Below, piece by piece: positions 57,271 through 64,000 of a stretch of DNA of 64,000 bases (positions within the stretch are counted from its first letter, which is position 1; each line of letters begins with the position of its first letter). Origin of the DNA: Flavobacteriaceae bacterium NBU2973 (GTDB lineage Bacteria > Bacteroidota > Bacteroidia > Flavobacteriales > Flavobacteriaceae); contig JAOEIQ010000002.1 in the NCBI GenBank assembly GCA_026162565.1, positions 372,001-436,000 of the forward strand, given 5' to 3'. The position numbers and the translations under genes are program-made. The notes below the pieces were generated by a model. The model had not been told where the DNA came from and did not search any database. It was given only the letters and a program-made list of their open reading frames with translations.

Positions 57271-57317
57271 AATTTTATAATTAACATGAAGTCAACTAAT
57301 TACTAAAATTTAAACGT

Positions 57318-58397
57318 GTGAAAATATTACTGGTTCTTCCTAATGATTCTCTTGGTGGTGCAGAACAGTATCTAAAGATGATTGCTTCATATTACAATGA
57401 GCATGAGGTGTCTATTTTCTTTTTACAAAATAATAAAACTAGACAATGGGAAGATCTTAAAAGTACTACTAAACAACGTTATTTATCTAATACTCATGAA
57501 TTACTGGGAGTTTTACGATTTGTGTTTATCATGCTTTTTAGCACTAAAAAATTTGATTATTCATTTACTTCTCACGTAAAAACAAACGCATATGTTGATG
57601 TTTTACGACAGTTAGGAATAATAAAGTCCAAATTTCATATTGCCAGAGAATCCACATCAATATTCTTAAGGTATAAAGGGCTAAAACTTAAATACTACAA
57701 AATTTTATACGCTATTGGTTACAAAAAAATTGATTTGATTATATGCCAAACAGATGTTATGAAAAATCAATTCGTTAAGTTCAACCCAAAAATATCTAAA
57801 TCAACCAAATTAGACGTAATACCTAACCCAATAGATTTAAAAACCATTCAAATTAAATCTCAAGAAGAGTCAGGTGTTTATAACTTCGATTATATAGTCT
57901 CTGCTGGAAGATTAATCCCCGAAAAGGGGTTTGATGTGTTAATTCAAGCATTTAAAAGTGTAAGAGAGAGTTATCCAAAGTTAAAGTTAGTAATATTAGG
58001 ATCTGGTAATGAGCTAGAGAGTTTAAAATCATTGGCAACTAATTTAAATCTGATAGAGCAAGTAGTCTTCGCTGGATATTCAGATAATGTATATAAACAT
58101 TTTAAAGCTGCAAAATTGTGCGTTGTTTCCTCTAGAATTGAGGGATTTCCAAATGTGTTATTACAAATGATGTCTCAAAACACTAAAGTAGTTAGTACAC
58201 TGTGTGCAGGTGGAATAGATTCAATCCCTGGAGTTTTCACTTGCAAAACTGACGATTCAAACTTACTTGCAAGCACTATAATTAGTTGTTTGTCTGAAGA
58301 CACAAGTTCTAACAAATCTACCTTTAAAAACTATTTAAGTACAAGAAGTATAGACGCTTTTGTGAATACTGTTAACAATAAGCTTGAAGTCATTTAA
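57318..58397 (+). CDS. GT4 family glycosyltransferase with E-x7-Q variant
   Basis: At 359 residues, GT-B. VLPNDSLGGAEQYLKMIASY at the N-terminus, VSAGRLIPEKGFDVLIQAF (about 195) and VILGSGNELESLKSLA. The donor-site motif reads EGFPNVLLQ (about 275), so the second glutamate of the E-x7-E pair is replaced by Gln. It starts with GTG at 57318. The preceding hairpin spacer suggests a separate transcription or mobility boundary. Confidence 0.86.
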   Translation: MKILLVLPNDSLGGAEQYLKMIASYYNEHEVSIFFLQNNKTRQWEDLKSTTKQRYLSNTHELLGVLRFVFIMLFSTKKFDYSFTSHVKTNAYVDVLRQLGIIKSKFHIARESTSIFLRYKGLKLKYYKILYAIGYKKIDLIICQTDVMKNQFVKFNPKISKSTKLDVIPNPIDLKTIQIKSQEESGVYNFDYIVSAGRLIPEKGFDVLIQAFKSVRESYPKLKLVILGSGNELESLKSLATNLNLIEQVVFAGYSDNVYKHFKAAKLCVVSSRIEGFPNVLLQMMSQNTKVVSTLCAGGIDSIPGVFTCKTDDSNLLASTIISCLSEDTSSNKSTFKNYLSTRSIDAFVNTVNNKLEVI

Positions 58398-58487
58398 AGA
58401 TAATATCTGTATTTTAAAGCCTTTTTTTGAAAAGCGTATTATTAGTTATCATATTTGACATCTCTTAATCTATTATAAACCTATAAC

Positions 58488-59792
58488 ATGACTTTTTTAG
58501 AGACAGTTAGAAATAAATCTTTTTGGTTTCTTGATGCTATTAGAGGAAATCCTATTGGTAAGCATTATAAAGAAATAAAAACTGTTCTTGCAGATTATAA
58601 TTCTGATGAAGCTCAAGCTATTATTGGCAATAACTTAAGTTCATTAATAAATCATGCTGCTTCCACTACACCTTTTTATAAAGATTATGAAGGTATTACT
58701 GAAATAAATAAGTTTCCCATAATCAGTAAAATTACCGTAAAGGAGCGATATGAAGATTTTAAATCTAGTACGTTTTTAGGCAAAAATAATTATAAAGTCT
58801 CATCTAGTGGATCTACCGGAATTCCTTTTGAGCTGTATCAAAATACTGAAAAACGAAACAGAAATGTAGCAGATTCTATAGTATTTGCAGAAAGAGCTGG
58901 AGTACCAATTGGTATTAAGGTTATTATTATGAGTATATGGAACATTGCAAAGAAGAAAAACTTTTTACTGGCTTGGATGCAAAATGTCGATATGCAAGAA
59001 GTTACAGATCTAAATGATGATGAAGTAAGAAGGTTTTTAATAAATCTCCAAAAAAAGAATAATCAAAAAGGGATTTGGGCCTATGCATCGGCATTAGATA
59101 ATTTAGCGCATTACTTAAATACCAATACATTAGATATGAGCAATGCTAATGTAAATGCTATTGTAGCATGTTCTGAAAAACTGGACGATAATACCAAAAT
59201 TAGTTTAGAAAAACATTTAAACACCTTTGTGTTATCTAGGTACTCAAATGCGGAAAGTGGCATATTTGCTCAAAAAATACAAAATGGTGATTCTACGTTT
59301 TTCATGAATCATGGAAGCTATTATTTTGAAATACTAAAATTTGAAGACGATACACCTCAAGACTATGGTAAACCTGGTCGTATTATCTTAACAGATTTGT
59401 TTAATTATTGTATGCCTCTTATTCGTTATGATACTGGAGATGTAGGTACTGTAATACTCAATAAAGATAATGTGCCTGTTTTTAGCAAAATTGAGGGTAG
59501 AAAACAAGATCTAATTTATAATACTAAAGACGAGCTAATTTCATCATTTGCCATTACTCATATAATGATTGGATTAACTCATATCAAACAATATCAGTTT
59601 ATTCAAGAAGATAAAGGAATGTATAGTTTAAAGATTAATGCACCTTACCGAGAAGAGGATAAGCTATTTTTTATAAAAAAATTAAAGGATTTATTAGGTA
59701 ATGATGCAACTGTAGAGATTGAATATATTGATGAAATTCCTTTATTATCATCAGGAAAAAGGCAAAGAATAGTGAGTAAATATGTTAAATAA
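58488..59792 (+). CDS. PaaK/CapK-type adenylate-forming enzyme
   Basis: At 434 residues, resembles phenylacetate-CoA ligase and the CapK proteins of capsule clusters. AMP-binding loop SSSGSTGIPFELYQ (about 104), CSEKLDDNTKISLEKHL, RYSNAESGIFAQ and YDTGDVGTVIL (about 310). ANL-superfamily enzymes activate a carboxylate as acyl-adenylate. In a polysaccharide locus it may activate an acyl or aminoacyl group for attachment to a sugar. Substrate unknown. The 130 bp to the next gene show no feature. Confidence 0.85.
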   Translation: MTFLETVRNKSFWFLDAIRGNPIGKHYKEIKTVLADYNSDEAQAIIGNNLSSLINHAASTTPFYKDYEGITEINKFPIISKITVKERYEDFKSSTFLGKNNYKVSSSGSTGIPFELYQNTEKRNRNVADSIVFAERAGVPIGIKVIIMSIWNIAKKKNFLLAWMQNVDMQEVTDLNDDEVRRFLINLQKKNNQKGIWAYASALDNLAHYLNTNTLDMSNANVNAIVACSEKLDDNTKISLEKHLNTFVLSRYSNAESGIFAQKIQNGDSTFFMNHGSYYFEILKFEDDTPQDYGKPGRIILTDLFNYCMPLIRYDTGDVGTVILNKDNVPVFSKIEGRKQDLIYNTKDELISSFAITHIMIGLTHIKQYQFIQEDKGMYSLKINAPYREEDKLFFIKKLKDLLGNDATVEIEYIDEIPLLSSGKRQRIVSKYVK

Positions 59793-59922
59793 ACGTTTAG
59801 CCAAACATATGGTCTACAAAAAAAATCAGATTATCTAAAAAATTATATCTATCAAATTTTAAAGTGCTTATTTACATTATATTAGCAAAGCTATCAACAA
59901 ATTTACTATAAAACCAAACATC

Positions 59923-60819
59923 ATGTCACAAGAATTAATCAATCGCATTCAAACCTATCTTGATCATCCTTTGCAAGAGATTGAACATATTGAGACAATT
60001 ACTCATAAAGATTTTCATCAAAACTATATGAAAAAAAATAGACCTGTTGTCATGACTGGTATGATGAACGAATGGGAAGCTTCTAAAACTTGGTCTCTAG
60101 ACTACTTTAGAAAAATTGGTAAAGACAAAGAAACATTTATGTCTGGAGGCAATAACTTTCAAGAGGACACTAAATGGGAATATGGTAGTTTTATTGATTC
60201 TATAGACAGAATTGAAAATGCTGATAAAAACAATGAAAAAGGAGGTTATTTAATGAATCTCTCTTTAGTAAAAATGTTTCCGCAACTCAAAGATCACGTA
60301 GATTTCACCCTAATATCTAACTTTACGGTTAGACAATCTCTATCCTTTTGGATTGGACCAAAGGGAACGATTACTGGCTGGCATAACGATAGATTAGCAA
60401 ACAATATACTAGCCCAAATTAAAGGACATAAATTAGTGTTTCTAGCTAGTCCAGATCAAGCAAAATTCATGCACAAAAGCGATAAATATGAGCCAGGTTC
60501 AGAGTTAAGTTTAGTTGATATGGAAAATTTCGACGAATCTAAATTTCCACTTTTCAAAAAGCATGCTCAAGTAAAATATGTTGTTTTAGGTCCTGGAGAA
60601 ATGGTATTTATTCCAAAAAAATGGTGGCATTGTGTGTATGGTTTAGATTTATCTATTAGCTCTAATAACTTTGGCTTTTCAAACTATGACAACTTTAAAA
60701 TGAAAGCCAATGAGTTTATTAAACGTAAGCTTCATAATCTAGGTCTTTATGGTAAAGACTGTGTTTGTCATTACTACGACGAAAATGGTAAGCGTAAACG
60801 CTACAAGCAAGTTTCGTAA
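59923..60819 (+). CDS. Cupin-like (Cupin_8/JmjC-type) Fe(II)/2-oxoglutarate oxygenase-like protein
   Basis: At 298 residues. Double-stranded beta-helix core with the facial triad seen as His154-x-Asp156 (GWHNDRLANN) and distal His236 (KKWWHCVYGL). N-terminal RPVVMTGMMNEWEASKTWSL is the usual start of the family. Related proteins hydroxylate Asn, Asp, His or Lys side chains or small molecules. The basic C-terminus has CVCHYYDENGKRKRYK. Between an adenylate-forming enzyme and a glycosyltransferase, it may hydroxylate a polysaccharide building block. This is inference. Confidence 0.83.
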   Translation: MSQELINRIQTYLDHPLQEIEHIETITHKDFHQNYMKKNRPVVMTGMMNEWEASKTWSLDYFRKIGKDKETFMSGGNNFQEDTKWEYGSFIDSIDRIENADKNNEKGGYLMNLSLVKMFPQLKDHVDFTLISNFTVRQSLSFWIGPKGTITGWHNDRLANNILAQIKGHKLVFLASPDQAKFMHKSDKYEPGSELSLVDMENFDESKFPLFKKHAQVKYVVLGPGEMVFIPKKWWHCVYGLDLSISSNNFGFSNYDNFKMKANEFIKRKLHNLGLYGKDCVCHYYDENGKRKRYKQVS

Positions 60820-60855
60820 ATAAACTGTCTCTTCCAACTTTCAAACCATTAGCTA

Positions 60856-62001
60856 GTGAAAAAAATCATTCGTATTACAACATCTTCAGGGTCGTTAAAA
60901 GGATTGCTGAAAGGTCAACTTGGTTTTATGAGTAAGCATTACGAAATGATAGGAATAGCAAGCGGAGAGAAAAACCTGTCGCTTGTAAGTGAGATAGAAG
61001 GTGTCAGAACTATACATCTAAATATGACTAGAACCATTTCACCTTTTAAAGATGTAATTGCTGTATACAAGCTTTACAAAATCTTAAAAAAAGAAAAACC
61101 TTTTCTAGTACATACACATACACCTAAAGCTGGAATTATTGGCATGTTAGCTTCTAAACTAGCAAGAATACCAAACAGATTGCATACTGTAGCAGGAATG
61201 CCTTTACTAATTGCAACAGGATTAAAAAGAAAAGTTCTAGATGCTGTAGAAAAATTAACCTATAGTTGTGCAACACTTGTACTTCCTAACTCTTTGAGTA
61301 TGCAAGACATTATTATTGATAATAAATATACTAAAAAAGATAAACTGAAAGTGATTGGTAAAGGGAGCTCAAACGGAATCGATACCACTATTTTTAATCC
61401 AGAGTTGTTTACTGATCAAGAAAAACAAAAACTAAAGAAAACGCTAAATATAACTGCTGATGATACCGTATTTGTATTTGTTGGCAGAATTGTAAAAGAT
61501 AAAGGTATTAATGAGCTCGTCAATGCATTTGTAAAACTTTTAGAAAGCCATCCTAAATGCAAACTCATGTTAATTGGTCCCTATGAAACTAGCTTAAGCC
61601 CATTAGATAATAAAACGAACCATTTAATTGAAACTACAAGTAATATATTAAATGTAGGAAGACTCGCAGATGTAAGATTACATTTAGCTATTTCAGATGT
61701 AATGGCTTTTCCAAGCTATAGAGAAGGATTTCCAAATGCTGTATTAGAAGCAAGTGCTATGCAATTGCCAGCCATTGTAACTAATATTAATGGCTGTAAC
61801 GAAATTATTACAGAACATAAAAATGGCCTTATCATTCCTATAAAAGATGAAAATTCTTTATATAATGCTATGATATATATGGTTGAACATCCTGAAAAGA
61901 GACATGAAATGACTAAAAATTCAAGGCGAAATGTGGTTGACAACTACCAACGTTCTTATATTTGGAACGAATTATTAAAGCTTTATAAAAGTTTAGAATA
62001 G
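60856..62001 (+). CDS. GT4 family glycosyltransferase (CapM-like)
   Basis: At 381 residues. IIRITTSSGSLKGLLKGQLG at the N-terminus, VHTHTPKAGIIGMLASKLARI (about 92), HTVAGMPLL, FVFVGRIVKDKGINELVNAF (about 210) and E-x7-E as EGFPNAVLE (about 293). The HTHTPKAG..G..A motif is typical of CapM/PglA-like enzymes that add the second sugar to the lipid carrier, consistent with the initiating transferase 3 bp downstream. The start is GTG at 60856. Confidence 0.9.
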   Translation: MKKIIRITTSSGSLKGLLKGQLGFMSKHYEMIGIASGEKNLSLVSEIEGVRTIHLNMTRTISPFKDVIAVYKLYKILKKEKPFLVHTHTPKAGIIGMLASKLARIPNRLHTVAGMPLLIATGLKRKVLDAVEKLTYSCATLVLPNSLSMQDIIIDNKYTKKDKLKVIGKGSSNGIDTTIFNPELFTDQEKQKLKKTLNITADDTVFVFVGRIVKDKGINELVNAFVKLLESHPKCKLMLIGPYETSLSPLDNKTNHLIETTSNILNVGRLADVRLHLAISDVMAFPSYREGFPNAVLEASAMQLPAIVTNINGCNEIITEHKNGLIIPIKDENSLYNAMIYMVEHPEKRHEMTKNSRRNVVDNYQRSYIWNELLKLYKSLE

Positions 62002-62004
62002 ATA

Positions 62005-62625
62005 ATGTACCAATCATTCATAAAACCATGTCTTGATATTTCTGTAGCAATTATAGCATTTCTACTACTCTCTCCTATTTTTTTAAGCGTTTTATTAATT
62101 CTACTAGTTGTTAATAATGGAAAACCATTTTTTTTACAACAGCGTCCAGGATACAAAGAGAAAATCTTTAAAATCATTAAGTTTAAAACTATGAATGACA
62201 AAAAAGATAGTAATGGCGAATTATTATCTCCTGATAAGCGTCTTACAAAGTTTGGGCTTTTTATTAGAAAACGATCGTTAGATGAAATACCTCAATTAAT
62301 TAATGTTATAAAGGGTGACATGAGTATTGTTGGTCCAAGACCTTTATTGATCAGATATTTACCACGTTACAATAGCACTCAAAGACAAAGGCACAATGTA
62401 AAACCAGGTATTACAGGTTGGGCTCAAGTAAACGGCAGAAACGCTATTAGTTGGGAGCAAAAGTTTAAATTAGATGTATATTATGTAAAACATTTATCCT
62501 TTATTTTAGACTTAAAAATACTTTTTAAAACGGTCTATAAAGTGATAAAAAAAGATGGTATTTACAGTATAGATAATGAAATAGTACCTGATTTTATGGG
62601 AGAAGAATTAACTAACAACAAATAG
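62005..62625 (+). CDS. Initiating sugar-phosphate transferase (PglC-type monotopic PGT)
   Basis: Transfers sugar-1-phosphate from a UDP-sugar to undecaprenyl phosphate, starting the repeat unit at the membrane. At 206 residues it is the short PglC-like form. The re-entrant helix is about 13-34 (VAIIAFLLLSPIFLSVLLIL), then FLQQRPGYKEKIFKIIKFKTM, the catalytic DE in RKRSLDEIPQLINVIKGDMS, then VGPRPLL and KPGITGWAQVNGRNAISW. The preceding GT4 and following ATP-grasp genes are tightly packed with it. Confidence 0.93.
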   Translation: MYQSFIKPCLDISVAIIAFLLLSPIFLSVLLILLVVNNGKPFFLQQRPGYKEKIFKIIKFKTMNDKKDSNGELLSPDKRLTKFGLFIRKRSLDEIPQLINVIKGDMSIVGPRPLLIRYLPRYNSTQRQRHNVKPGITGWAQVNGRNAISWEQKFKLDVYYVKHLSFILDLKILFKTVYKVIKKDGIYSIDNEIVPDFMGEELTNNK

Positions 62626-63639
62626 ATGAATATCCTTTTTACTTGTGCTGGACGTCGCAACTACTTGATAAACTATTTTAAAGAGGCTTTAAATGGTAAC
62701 GGTCAAGTTCTAGCTGCAGATATGGATATTACTGCTCCTGCTCTTGTAGATGCAGATATAGCTATAGAAGTTTCTAATATTTACTCTGATAATTATATAA
62801 GTCAAATTGTTGATATCTGTAAACAATATGCTGTAAATGCTATTATCTCGCTAAACGATCTAGAACTACCAATTCTATCAGCTAATAAAGCAACGTTTAT
62901 AAATATTGGTGTTCAAGTAATAGTGTCTGACAGTAATGTTATTGATATTGCATTCGATAAATATAAAACTCACGAATTTTTAACAAGTATCGGTTTAAAT
63001 TCACCCAAAACCTATATTTCGCTAAATGATGCTAAAGAAGCTATAAAGAATGGCGAACTGAACTTCCCTTTAATTGTAAAGCCACGTTGGGGAAGCGCAT
63101 CTATTGGCATTGATTTCCCAGAAACATTGGAAGAATTAGAATTGGTTTATAAACTTCAAACCATAAAACTAAAAAAATCGATACTCAATACTGCTAGTGA
63201 ACAAGATATAAACCACGCTATTTTAATACAAGAAGTGCTTAATGGTGATGAATATGGTCTAGATATCGTAAACGATTTTAATAAAAATCATTACGGCACT
63301 TTTGCTAAAAAGAAACTAAAAATGCGCTCTGGAGAAACCGACAAAGCAGTATCTATTATTGATGAGCGTTTCTCAAAACTAGGTAGAGTAATTGGAGAAA
63401 ATCTTCAGCACATTGGTAATCTAGACTGTGATGTATTTCTCGTTAATAATCAGCTTTATGTTTTAGAGTTAAATCCTAGATTTGGAGGAGGTTATCCATT
63501 TTCACATGAAGCAGGAGTTGATATGTGTTCAATATATTTAGAGTGGCTAAAAGGAAGTAATAATACCAAACAATTTAATAATTTTAAAGCAGGTATTATG
63601 TACTCTAAATGTGATAGACTTTTAAAAATTAAAAAGTAA
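62626..63639 (+). CDS. ATP-grasp ligase-like protein
   Basis: At 337 residues. N-terminal Rossmann-like preATP-grasp domain (MNILFTCAGRRNYLINYFKE...), then the ATP-grasp fold with NFPLIVKPRWGSASIGIDF (about 145-163) and the metal/ATP loop VLELNPRFGGGYPFSHEAG (about 285-303). Enzymes of this type join a carboxylate to an amine through an acyl phosphate. As last plus-strand gene of the polysaccharide run it could attach an amino acid or amide to a sugar acid. It abuts the sugar-phosphate transferase gene and overlaps the convergent gene by 11 bp. Confidence 0.87.
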   Translation: MNILFTCAGRRNYLINYFKEALNGNGQVLAADMDITAPALVDADIAIEVSNIYSDNYISQIVDICKQYAVNAIISLNDLELPILSANKATFINIGVQVIVSDSNVIDIAFDKYKTHEFLTSIGLNSPKTYISLNDAKEAIKNGELNFPLIVKPRWGSASIGIDFPETLEELELVYKLQTIKLKKSILNTASEQDINHAILIQEVLNGDEYGLDIVNDFNKNHYGTFAKKKLKMRSGETDKAVSIIDERFSKLGRVIGENLQHIGNLDCDVFLVNNQLYVLELNPRFGGGYPFSHEAGVDMCSIYLEWLKGSNNTKQFNNFKAGIMYSKCDRLLKIKK

Positions 63640-64000
63640 AATTAATCTTCTGTGATTTTTTAGAACCAGTAATTACGTAGCTATCCTTATTGTCAATTTT
63701 ATAAACTTTCAAATTACTAGCAGGTTCTGGATTCGCAAATAAAAACGTGAAGACAAACTTTTTCAGAAACTCATAGGATTCATCATCATAATCAATTAGA
63801 ACATCATTACTTGAAGGTGTAAAATCATCAAGTTTTTCAAAATCAAACTTTAGTTTAGAGTCGCCATTATTTCTTTTAAATACAAATAATAGTTTTCTGT
63901 ACAGTACATTAAAGTTCTTTTTTCTTAAAAATAACTTCAATTTAAATACTAATTCAATACAATATGCAATAATAGTAGCTTTAAGGGATTTTGAATCATA
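63629..64000 (-). CDS. Unknown protein, 5' end beyond window
   Basis: The frame ends with TAA at 63629-63631 and is open to the window edge, so at least 123 residues are visible and the start lies outside. A TTG at 63940 could be taken for the start, but the 20 codons upstream (YDSKSLKATIIAYCIELVFK) read naturally into it. It is lysine- and phenylalanine-rich with no motif I recognise (DFEKLDDFTPSSNDVLIDYD near the middle). It overlaps the ATP-grasp gene tail to tail by 11 bp. Confidence 0.6.
   Translation of the reverse strand, partial: YDSKSLKATIIAYCIELVFKLKLFLRKKNFNVLYRKLLFVFKRNNGDSKLKFDFEKLDDFTPSSNDVLIDYDDESYEFLKKFVFTFLFANPEPASNLKVYKIDNKDSYVITGSKKSQKINFTF

Noticed and set aside
57195-57284. 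29-codon ORF (MFNSPNVMFKFLYERTSSAS...) in the double-hairpin spacer
   Set aside because: It simply reads through the two inverted repeats. No start context, promoter or family resemblance that I can support.
63629-63940. Complete 103-residue gene starting at TTG 63940
   Set aside because: The frame remains open to the window end, so this is more likely the 3' part of a longer gene.
1-64000. tRNA or rRNA genes
   Set aside because: No cloverleaf, CCA-end context or rRNA-like G+C-rich conserved stretch was noticed on reading either strand. A tRNAscan/Infernal run would be decisive.

Overview
The window looks like chromosomal DNA from a marine-type member of the family Flavobacteriaceae (Bacteroidota). 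The evidence is a very A+T-rich base composition, type IX secretion (T9SS) C-terminal sorting domains on large secreted proteins, a PorX-type response regulator, the lpxD / lpxC-fabZ fusion / lpxA / efp gene order, matches to the Bacteroidota TAnnTTTG promoter element, frequent TTG starts, and several lineage-restricted families (DUF6090, DUF5694, DUF3817). The genus cannot be fixed from the sequence alone. I found no tRNA, rRNA, CRISPR array, insertion sequence or prophage.

Layout. 1-9 kb: the 3' part of a DEAD-box RNA helicase gene (minus), an M16 zinc protease lipoprotein, a T9SS-exported vanadium-haloperoxidase-type enzyme, a DUF3817 membrane protein, a thioesterase and a frameshifted DUF72 gene. 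8-13 kb: two tandem LolA-like secreted paralogs and a 1000-residue Asp-box/VPS10-like propeller protein. 13-16 kb: a small conserved gene followed by three tandem DUF6090 genes, the third decayed. 16-19.3 kb: a stress-type group (DUF1328, MscS channel, Dps) and a divergent TruA. 19.4-21.7 kb: a membrane protein, a LytTR regulator and a DUF5694 protein.

21.7-29.2 kb (minus) is a complete histidine operon, hisG-D-C-B-H-A-F-IE. It is preceded by a clear attenuator: an 18-codon leader peptide with four consecutive His codons (hisL), an antiterminator pairing and a terminator hairpin. A palindromic REP-like element sits in frame inside hisA, and relatives of it lie between hisD and hisC and in two other spacers. 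29.2-40.5 kb (minus) holds a prohibitin, a von Willebrand A-like membrane protein, fabG, sucD, an lpxD paralog, efp, lpxA, the lpxC-fabZ fusion, lpxD and an HD phosphohydrolase. 40.6-45 kb (plus) holds porX, tsaE, a small secreted peptide, a membrane protein, alanine dehydrogenase and a small lipoprotein-like or membrane protein. 45-48.6 kb (minus) is a 1155-residue T9SS adhesin-like protein with nine Ig-like repeats.

48.8-63.6 kb (plus) is a surface polysaccharide cluster: four GT4 and two GT2 glycosyltransferases, a MurJ-like flippase, an O-antigen-ligase/polymerase-like protein, an asparagine synthetase, a PaaK/CapK-type adenylate-forming enzyme, a cupin/JmjC-type oxygenase, an initiating sugar-phosphate transferase and an ATP-grasp ligase. 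The last three non-glycosyltransferase activities suggest a glycan carrying amide-linked or amino-acid-like decorations. This is inference. A minus-strand gene runs off the right edge.

The most interesting items are the his attenuator with a third competing RNA segment, the REP-like element that became 23 codons of hisA, the decorated-polysaccharide cluster, and an unexplained double-hairpin spacer inside that cluster.
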